Of a DNA stretch of 64,000 nucleotides, positions 1 to 8,300 are shown one piece after another. Each line of letters opens with the position of its first letter. Positions within the stretch are counted from its first letter, which is position 1. This DNA comes from Caprella mutica (Eukaryota; Arthropoda; Malacostraca; Amphipoda; Caprellidae): assembly GCA_947561585.1 (NCBI GenBank), contig CANNZV010002620.1:208184-272183 (forward strand), given 5' to 3'. Position numbers and translations under genes: made by a program. Under the pieces are notes generated by a model. The model searched no databases. It was given only the letters and a program-made list of their open reading frames with translations, and was not told the origin of the DNA.

Positions 1-693
1 CCACCAATAGTTGTAAATAAAGTACACAGTGAAGAGTTAAAACAACCACCAATAGTTGTAAATAAAGTGCACAGTGAAGAGTTAAAACAACCACCAATAG
101 TTGTAAATAAAGTGCACAGTGAAAGGTTAAAACAACCACCAATAGTTGTAAATAAAGTGCACAGTGAAGAGTTAAAACAACCACCAATAGTTGTAAATAA
201 AGTGCACAGTGAAGAGTTAAAACAACCACCAATAGTTGTAAATAAAGTGCACAGTGAAGAGTTAAAACAACCACCAATAATTGTAAATATAGTGTACAGT
301 GAAGAGTTAAAACAACCACAAATAGTTGTAAATAAAGTGCACAGTGAAGAGTTAAAACAACCACCAATAGTTGTAAATAAAGTGCACAGTGAAGAGTTAA
401 AACAACCACCAATAGTTGTAAATAAAGTGCACAGTGAAGAGTTAAAACAACCACCAATAGTTGTAAATATAGTGTACAGTGAAGAGTTAAAACAACCACC
501 AATAGTTGTAAATAAAGTGCACAGTGAAGAGTTAAAACAACCACCAATAGTTGTAAATATAGTGTACAGTGAAGAGTTAAAACAAACACCGATAGTTGTA
601 AATAAAGTGCACAGTGAAGAGTTAAAACAACCACCAATAGTTGTAAATAAAGTGCACAGTGAAGAGTTTAACACAGCCAATAATAGGTTGTAA
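1..693 (+). repeat. 45-bp tandem array, in-frame 15-residue repeat, cut by window edge
   Basis: About fifteen copies of a 45-bp unit are seen, containing AACAACCACCAATAGTTG and AAGTGCACAGTGAAGAG. The unit is divisible by three, and one forward frame is open from base 1 to the TAA at 691-693. It reads as 15-residue repeats with core PPIVVNKVHSEELKQ. Variants are single substitutions (for example NKVHS to NIVYS) and the last unit decays into EEFNTANNRL. It could be the end of a repetitive protein gene starting left of the window, or a satellite that happens to be open. No start codon with context, splice site or non-repeat domain is visible, so I call it a repeat. Confidence 0.9.
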
Positions 694-859
694 ATAAAGT
701 GCACAGTCTGCAACGATCTAACAGTCCGAAGTTCAAAATCTATTGGTCGTATTTTCAAACTAATTTAGCTTAATTGTTAAAAAGTTTCACCGTAAGAGAG
801 TCATAAGTATTGCAAGAAATGTTTTTTCTCTCTATTCTGTCTCTGTTCTAATTTTAAAA

Positions 860-1420
860 ATTCGTTTCAAGGGTGCACCGACAATTGGTCCCTTAACAAT
901 TGAGTCCCAGACCAATCGTCCCACTACATTTGGGCCCACGACAATTGGGCTCCACGCCAATTGGACCCAGGACAATTGGTCCCCATGCCAATTGGGCCCA
1001 TGATTATTGGACCTCACGCTAATTGGGCTCCAAGACAAATGGTCCCATGACAATTGATCCCCAAAACAATTAGGCCCCACGCCAATTGGGCCCGCTACAT
1101 TTGGGCACCAGGCCAATTGGGGCAACGAAATTTGGGCTCCCCACCAATTGAGCCGATGACAATTGGGCCCCAATTGGACCTGGTACAATTAGGTCTCACT
1201 ACAATTGGGCCCAACACTAATTGGGCCCCAAGACATATATGGTCCCTTTACAATTGTGACCCAGAACAATTGAACCCAGTAAAAATTGGGGCAGCCGACA
1301 CAATAAAGAAGTGTTTATTTTCTATTACAGTAACAATGGTCTTCAATTAATTAATACAAAAGTGCGCAAAAATATTCAACTTTTATTTTATTAAAGAAAT
1401 GCGTACATAATATTAAATTG
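860..1420. repeat. Degenerate CAATTGGGCCC-type tandem repeats with flank
   Basis: From about 875 to 1290 the sequence is a run of degenerate ~23-bp units built on (C)CAATTGGGCCC, GACAATTGG and close variants. The right flank (1270-1420, ACACAATAAAGAAGTGTT and onward) reappears at 13507-13539 continuing at 14487-14555, where the same motif occurs on both sides of an insertion. This suggests a dispersed mobile element rather than a local satellite. Open frames on both strands here are by-products of the repeat. Confidence 0.75.
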
Positions 1421-2015
1421 TACTTAAGGCTTTATTAAAACTTTTTTGTTAAGTGTCTTTTAACCCCATATATTATAGAATAGATAGTAATAAGTTTAGT
1501 ATGGCTTAACGTCTGTTTCGAAACCAAAGACCACATCGCTGACGTCAAAAGGAAATTAAGTACAAGGGACTGGGAGAAGCTGTAAGAAGGAAAGTGGCTT
1601 CATGAACAAAATAACCTACAAAAAAGTGATAAAGCTCATGGATGCAGAAAATCTAGTAAAAAAATGAATTTTAAATAAAGATTTTTACACATTTTTTTAC
1701 GTATCTGAATATGTGGAACCGTATGATAAATCGAAACTTACCCTATCGCCAAAACTATTTTTCAGTTCATAAAATTACTGTTTAATTTATGTATCAAAAT
1801 TGTATAAATCAAAGTATCAAATAATTATAATTACTAAAATAATAATTATAATTACTAAAATAATAATTATAATTACTCACCTATACATACTGAGTGAGAG
1901 TTAAGCTATGTTTGAATTTTGAGATAAAATCATTTTCTTTAATCTAACTCATAGAAAATGAAATTTTTAAGGAGTTACGATTGTATAATAACTTAAGTCA
2001 TACCTCGCTCATATT
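1421..2015. other. Gene-free AT-rich stretch with one dispersed repeat
   Basis: No coding signal was found. Around 1505-1615 lies a dispersed repeat (GGCTTAACGTCTG, then ATCGCTGACGTCAAAA and ACAAGGGACTGG). It recurs at 45008-45125 and, in reverse, at 52555-52660, where it is inside a larger element. A short TAATTATAATTACTAAAA triplication lies near 1820-1875. Confidence 0.6.
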
Positions 2016-2312
2016 ACCTTCACAGATTGCGCAAGGTTATATTTTAGGTAACATTAATTTATTTGTAATCTTGTAATTCGCATAACTCTAAAAGTATTAA
2101 ACCAAATTGCCTGGGATTAATCCATGTACGATTAATCCATGTACAGAAACCAATTAGTTAGATTTTGGGAGCAATCGGAGCAAAGGTCAAAAAACAAAAT
2201 CATTTATAACTCAAACGGTATTCAACCAAATTGCCTGAAATTTGGTAAGACGATTGGACATTATTCAGGAATCTCTCTGGTCAATTGCGAACAGGTCAAA
2301 GGTTAAGGTCAT
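2016..2312 (-). mobile_element. SINE/RTE-tail-like dispersed repeat, reverse orientation
   Basis: Read on the minus strand it contains GACCTTTGACC, a TTGGTTGAATACC-like segment and repeated CAAATTGCCTGAAATTTGG-like text. It matches the element at 3568-3870 in the other orientation, and both end in a similar ATAACCTT..GCAAT motif. Two copies in opposite orientation argue for a dispersed retroelement. No coding sequence is present. Confidence 0.5.
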
Positions 2313-2827
2313 ATATAACACAAGGATTTTTCAAGAACCATCATCTAGTTACCATTTGTAATAACGGTAAACTCCTAGTTTAGTTGACCCTTGGATAGGG
2401 TCAACTAAACTAGGAAGCGGGTATATAATATAAAGAGATATTAATATTTTCATGGTGTTGAAGAAAGTGTAGATTATTGCTTGTAGCAAACTTTTCCAAT
2501 TGTAGAATGCTCAAATGGCAGGGTTTAAAAATTGAAAACATTTTCTTGAATAGTTGAAGGATGGAAAATATTTTAAAAGTTCATATTTTTTTTCAATCAT
2601 AAGACATTCTCTTGAATAGTTGATCGGTATTATAGATACATATTACATTCAAATAATATTTTATTTTCATTTAAAATTCAATTGTAAAAATCATAATATC
2701 ATAATACTTATTATTTTACTACTGTCATAATATCATAAAATAATTTGAACTTTTTTTTATTGTTCAACGCTATAGTATAGATAGGATTTATATACCCGCT
2801 TCCTAGTTTAGTTGACCCGATCCTTAA

Positions 2828-3390
2828 AGGGGCAGTTCAGTCAATTTTTGTTTTCATAATATTAATGTGGAACGATCACTTAGTATGAATAAAACATTCT
2901 TGTAGAATTAAACGGTTGAGAAAAATATAATAAGCGATATATATCATATTTTATAAATTCGATTTAGTTCCTGCGTCCTCCTATACAGATGGCGCCACCA
3001 CTCTGTACTATTTGTTTACATTTTACAGCTGATAACATGTGAACAATTTTTCTATCAACAGTATTAACAGGTAATTTATGAAGAGATGGTTTTCTTTTCA
3101 AAACTAAATCTAATTGTCTCGAAGGACAGTTTTCAATTTCACAAATTCTTTTCACCATTTTCACCATTCAATAACCGATTCAAGTCTGGGACTGGTTATC
3201 ATTTTGTCTACGTACTACAATGTTTAGTTACGCGGTCCACCGCAGTCCACAGATGGCACCACTAATTAACAATATACTTTTTATATAAACATTTCTAAAA
3301 TCAACGAATATTCTAATGTTACATAAATAAATATACTAAATCGATTTAGGACCAATTTGGCGATAGTTTGATTTTAACTGAACTGCCCCT
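2828..3390. mobile_element. TTAA-flanked inverted-repeat element (563 bp)
   Basis: TTAA occurs at 2824-2827 and 3391-3394. The element begins AGGGGCAGTTCAGT and ends with the complement. TTAA duplication is typical of piggyBac-type integration, although the CCC start usual for piggyBac is absent. It sits in the loop of a terminal hairpin of the surrounding element and contains the THAP-like fragment on the minus strand. Confidence 0.75.
2964..3167 (-). pseudogene. THAP zinc-finger-like fragment (67 codons)
   Basis: The 67-residue reading begins MVKMVKRICEIENCPSRQ. It has a C-x4-C pair near residues 9-14 and LHKLPV near residues 30-35, resembling the first cysteine pair and the FHxFP segment of THAP DNA-binding domains. 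The distal C-x2-H pair is not in the expected place, so the domain is incomplete. THAP domains are common in P-element-like transposases and in host genes derived from them. Its position inside a TTAA element suggests a captured or decayed transposase piece. Resemblance only; a profile search would settle it. Confidence 0.35.
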
Positions 3391-3567
3391 TTAAGGGTCA
3401 ACTAAACTAGGAGTTTACCGTAATAACTCTAAGTCGTGATTTAGGTGAAAAATGTTAGCTTACCTGTACACTGTGTACAGGAATAAGGATATTTATTGAA
3501 GAAAAGTAATAAAAAACAATACACTTCTACAAGCCCATATATAATTTCTTATCTATAAGAAACTAGA

Positions 3568-3872
3568 ATATGTGCACTCGGTAGAGCGCATACCTTCGCC
3601 TCCGCTTTGACCCGTTAACCAACCAATAACAACCAATTGTCCCACCAAGTTTCATGCAATATGGTACAATACTTTTTGAGTTATAAATGACCTTTGACCG
3701 GATGCTTCCAAAAGACTAGCAGCAGGTCACTGGACATTGACCAATCGTTTCACCAAATTTCAGGCAATTTGGTTGAACTCTTTTTCAGTTAAGCGATTAA
3801 CAAGATGATGAATAAATAAATAAATAAATTCCAATGAAAATATAACCTTCCGCAATATTGCGAAGGTATTGA
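3568..3872 (+). mobile_element. tRNA-promoter-like SINE with (AAAT)n-type tail
   Basis: The 5' part (3572-3600) has CACTCGGTAGAGCGCA, close to a tRNA D-arm/box A. It is followed by GACCTTTGACC and repeated CAATTTGGTTGAA-like segments, then an AATAAATAAATAAATAAA run near 3814-3832. It pairs with the minus-strand copy at 2016-2312. A 5' tRNA-like part plus a short simple-repeat tail fits a SINE, possibly with an RTE-type tail. No box B was located with confidence. Confidence 0.5.
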
Positions 3873-3969
3873 AGCTCCCTATTAAAGATCGTAATGCAAC
3901 CAAACTAAACCATTTTGCAACCACAAATTACACCGCTAGCCATTTTCAATTGGTAAGTCAATTGATTAC

Positions 3970-4135
3970 TAGGGTTGTGACAATATGTTCTTATAATCAT
4001 AAATCTTAAGAATATCACAGACGAAAGCTAATGAAATGGAATCGAATACTATATGCCCCTGGTTTAAAACGATCCAATAGTGTTTAATTCTCTCAGTCTA
4101 TGATATTTCCGGAATCTATGATTTTTAGAGCCCTA
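3970..4135. mobile_element. hAT-like MITE, TAGGGTTGTGACAAT family, copy 1
   Basis: It starts TAGGGTTGTGACAATATG. The right terminal repeat is decayed but ends CCCTA. Flanks TTGATTAC and CTGATTAC match at 7 of 8 positions, as expected of an 8-bp hAT-type target duplication. It contains the family's internal text (AATATCACAGACGAAA, ATCTATGATTTT). Confidence 0.65.
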
Positions 4136-4618
4136 CTGATTACTATTAGCATTATTTGTTTATTAGTATTAATTAATATAATTGCCTGTTCAATCTTGTA
4201 ATCAACGTTTATTTTATATGGGTATTTTACATTTATCTCAAAATTATCTATAATTAGATGAAATTCTGTCTTAATCAGTCTTCTGTTCATATTATAGATT
4301 ATTAATCTGTAATTACTAATTACGACTTCAACTCTACCACTCACATTTTAATATTAATCTCATTTCATGTATATTAAAAATATAAATTGACCTAAAATAT
4401 AGTTACTCGTTTAAATCCAATTATACCTTTTCAATTATATTTTTAAAACTAAACTAAATCTTACAGTTCGGTGGCTTAACCACCCCTATACTATTAAAAT
4501 ATTATACAACAATAAGATACAATATTTTATTATAAGCTTCTTTTATTATTTCGTAGTTCATTTACGTAAACAATATTAATTGCCTACTAAATTTGTTTGA
4601 ATTTTAATATGTTATAAA

Positions 4619-4917
4619 TAGGGTTGTGACAATGCTTTTCTTAAAATTATAGATCTTGAGAATATCACAGACGAAATGAAATGGTATCGAATACTATATA
4701 CCGCTGGTGTAGAACCATTCAATACTCTTTAATTCTTTCCGTCTATAATATTCTCAGGATCTATGATTTTAAAAGCATTTTGTCTATCCTAAGGTGGAGA
4801 GGGGTGGTAATTTGTCATTCATACGCTGAATCAAGAGAAAGAAAAACAGTTTTATCTATAAAATAAAAAAATAAAATTCCGGATCTATGATTTTAAAAGC
4901 ATATTGTCACAATCCTA
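4619..4917. mobile_element. hAT-like MITE, TAGGGTTGTGACAAT family, copy 2
   Basis: It starts TAGGGTTGTGACAATGC and ends GCATATTGTCACAATCCTA. It shares the internal sequence of the copy at 3970 but carries about 100 extra bases (roughly 4785-4885), a secondary insertion or tandem duplication of the right arm. Short open frames inside are not genes. Confidence 0.7.
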
Positions 4918-5170
4918 TTTATGATGTAACTCATTTCACCAATTTAGTTAATAATTATATTGATAATATCTTTCTAGTTATGAAATTAAGGATGTATAAA
5001 ACAGTGTATGATATTATCACATGGTTATTTCTGCATTACTAAATAGTCAAGTTATTAATAGTGAACATAGATTAACTATATAAAATAATTCGGATAATTT
5101 AAATACCATATATTGATGAATAATTAAATTACATATATAATTATCAATTCCTCCATGCACTTGTACTATG

Positions 5171-5381
5171 TATAAATAGTCACGCTATACTATTACAAAC
5201 TTAGGCCTATAAACTAGGCCTAAATGTACCTATTGTTTCCGAAATATTCAGCCGGTTGTCGTACCTTTTCTAACCATTTTCCTCCACAGTTAGTCGAGGT
5301 AACAAGTTCCTAGTAGAAGCTCCTGAAGCACCCACGTGTTCACTGTGAAATTTACGATATTGAGAACCAGACACCATTACA
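5171..5381 (+). promoter_or_regulatory. Candidate promoter and 5' leader of F-box copy A
   Basis: A TATAAATA box (5171-5178) lies about 23 bp before an inverted repeat TTAGGCCTA-5 nt-TAGGCCTAA (5201-5223). The inverted repeat recurs 160-185 bp upstream of the start codon in copies B, C and D, in the same orientation. Downstream, GGTTGTCGTACCTTTTC is also shared by A and B. The TATA box is seen only in copy A. The position suggests a core promoter or near-start motif; that role is inferred. Confidence 0.5.
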
Positions 5382-8300
5382 ATGTCTGAAAGTAACAAGG
5401 TAAGTTGATTTGTATATTAAATCATAAACTTTTTTTATTGTACTGTACTCGAGTATCTGGATCTACTAGTTAAAAGTTTTTATATGTATTGTAGAGTTGG
5501 TACCCGGACATGCTGAATGATGATCTCTTTATTGACTACATCTACCTAGTTTACAAAGTTAGAGATTAAGATTGGTGATTAGAGTGGGGGTGATGCTCCC
5601 TGTTAACCAGTCTGCAGATTTTTAGACATTTATATATCATCCCTGCGGAAAATCATATATTTTCCTCTACATTTGCTGAGAAAAAAAGTCAAACTAGAAG
5701 ATTTCTAGGAGAACACTTTACCAGTTTCTACGGACTGGCCACTCGGTAGTATATTCCACGTGTTTGCATATTTACTTGTTGAACTACAAACTGGAAGACC
5801 AGTATTGTAATATGGTATCTATTCATTATTGTTCCTATAATCCAGGGTGCAGGAACATAACGGGAATAGTTACTAGTAGACGACGCAAAAATGTGACGTC
5901 ACCAAAACTACACATTTCTTATTTGTGACCGAGCGGCTCATAATTGCTCGTATTTGCATGTTAATATCGAGAAAAGTTGAATTTATAAATATAATGCAGG
6001 TGTGTTTTTATTTTTCATTTCTTTAATTTATCTATAAAAATAGAGTCTTGAACATATGCTACTTATGAACCTAAACTAGTACTAATTAACTGCTGAATTG
6101 TAGTTCCTATGAACAACAATTGAGGAATAAAATAATAGAGATACAATTTAACCAATGCCTAGTCAGTAATTGATAAAAAAAAAATTAGAAGTGACTTGTA
6201 AGTTTAAGTAGGTTGTTCCATGTTTCAAAGTGTGGTCAGAGTCGCCATTTCCAGTCACCAGGTGGTCACGTCAAACTAGATTCGATGAGCCTAGATTCGA
6301 TGATTCATACAATTTTAAATGTATGAACGTGAAGTCTAAATATAAGGTAAGAAGTACGTTTTACATAAACAGGGTGCTAGGAAATTTGACCCATGGTAAA
6401 ATGATCCCCGTTAATTTGACCCCCGGGTAAATTAATCCCCGTTAATTTGACCCTCTGGTAAATTGATCCCTTTAATTTGACCCCTGTTAAATAAATCCCC
6501 GTTAATTTGACTCTCTGGTAAATTTATCTCCGTTAATTTGACTCTCTGGTAAATTTATCCCCGTTAATTTGACCCTCTGGTAAATTTATCCCCGTTAATT
6601 TGACCCTCTGGTAAATTGATCCCCGTTAATTTGACTCTCTGGTAAATTTATCTCCGTTAATTTGACCCTCTGGTAAATTCATCCCCGTTAATTTGACCCC
6701 TGGTAAATTGATCCCCGTTAATTTGACCCCTGGTAAATTGATCCCCGTTAATTTGACTCTCTGGTAATTTCATCCCCGTTAATTTGACCCTCTGGTAAAT
6801 TGATCCCCGTTAATTTGACCCTCTGGTAAATTCATCCCCGTTAATTTGACCCTCTGGTAAATTGATCCCCGGTAATTTGACCCCTGGTAAATTGATCCTC
6901 CGAAATTTGACCCCTGGTAAATTGATATCCGGTAATTTGACTCCTGGTAAATTGATCTCCGATGATTTGATCCCCTGGTAAATTGATTCCCGGTAATTTG
7001 ACCCCTGGTAAATTGATCTCCGTTAATTAATTTGACCCTCTGGTAATTTAGTATTACGTTTCTGTGTATGAAGACAAGCGTTCGATAACCGGTGAGGCAA
7101 TATACATTTTTTTTCTAGAGGGTAATTATAATATTTTGAAGGTATAGTATAGGATTCCAACATCCAAATAGCAAACTGTCTATTCACCATCAGAACCAGG
7201 AGCTCCTTGCATATTTTAATTTATTTTCTATGTTAATTCTTGAGGTTATGGCAATGTTTGACTCCGGAGAAATTATTGTTAAACCCATTTCATATTTATC
7301 CATATTACGCGACGCTTTTGGAGCGTTGAAAACGCTCAAAAAACGCTAGTGTGACATGGCCCTTAAGGTTGTCTCTGAGTTGTCTATAACTTTAATTAGT
7401 TCATGATATCCATAATTAAATATAAATATTACCAGTGTCAGCTAATTTCGTATTATTTAGTACAGTAACTATTCATTTTTATTTTTAATTCAATTTGACA
7501 ATTTATCATTGTCAGGAACTGACTTCTAAATAAATAAACAGTATTCCCAAATCAAAGAGGGGTTTGAATAAATAAAAACATATATAGTATTATAAAAAAA
7601 ACCTATGCATTTTTTAAATAAATAACTAAAAACTCAAGCAATCTAACTTTTATCTTTCTTTCAGTGTTCTTTGGATGCACTTCCTGATGAAATCATTTTG
7701 AAGATTCTTGGCAATCTGACAGGACCGGCCGATAAATCCAATATGGCTCAAGTTTCCCGTAGGTTCAATAGACTCGCAAATGATAAATATTGGAGAAGAA
7801 GCATCTTCATCTCGGTGAGTTATTTTGTAATATAGTAAACTATTTATATTTTAAAATATTGCACTCCGAAGTGGCATATAATATTAATATACGTTACTTA
7901 ACCTTGTACACAAAGTTAAGAGTATTCGGTTTTATCTTACTTCCAGCTTTCATATATATAACTTCTGATTACATCTTCACATTGACCTTTTGCCTTGAAT
8001 CATCGACGGGTAAGCAGACTGACTGTGTAGGTCTCTTATCCATGGGTAAGCAGACTGACTGTGTAGGTCTCTTATCCATGGGTAAGCAGACTGACTGTGT
8101 AGGTCTCTTATCCATGGGTAAGCAGACTGACTGTGTAGGTCTCTTATCCATGGGTAAGCAGACTGTCTGTGTAAAGCTCTTATCCATGGGTAAGTAGACT
8201 GACTGTGTAGGTCTCTTATCCATGGGTAAGCAGACTGACTGTGTAGGTCTCTTATCCATGGGTAAGCAGACTGACTGTGTAGGTCTCTTATCCATGGGTA

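Larger units (their letters stand above)
2366..3419. mobile_element. Element with terminal hairpins, 8-bp target duplication, carrying a TTAA insert
   Basis: The exact 8-bp direct repeat GTAATAAC (2358-2365 and 3420-3427) flanks terminal inverted repeats starting GGTAAACTCCTAG. The left end folds into a perfect 17-bp stem (CCTAGTTTAGTTGACCC at 2374-2390 with its complement at 2398-2414) around a 7-nt loop. The right end has the same 17-bp stem (2802-2818 with 3395-3411), but its loop is occupied by a separate TTAA-flanked element. Without that insert the element is about 490 bp and non-coding. The 8-bp duplication fits hAT-type integration; the double hairpin is unusual. Confidence 0.8.

Noticed and set aside
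832..1350. Overlapping open frames of 118 and 98 codons
   Set aside because: They cover the CAATTGGGCCC repeats and reflect low stop density in that motif.
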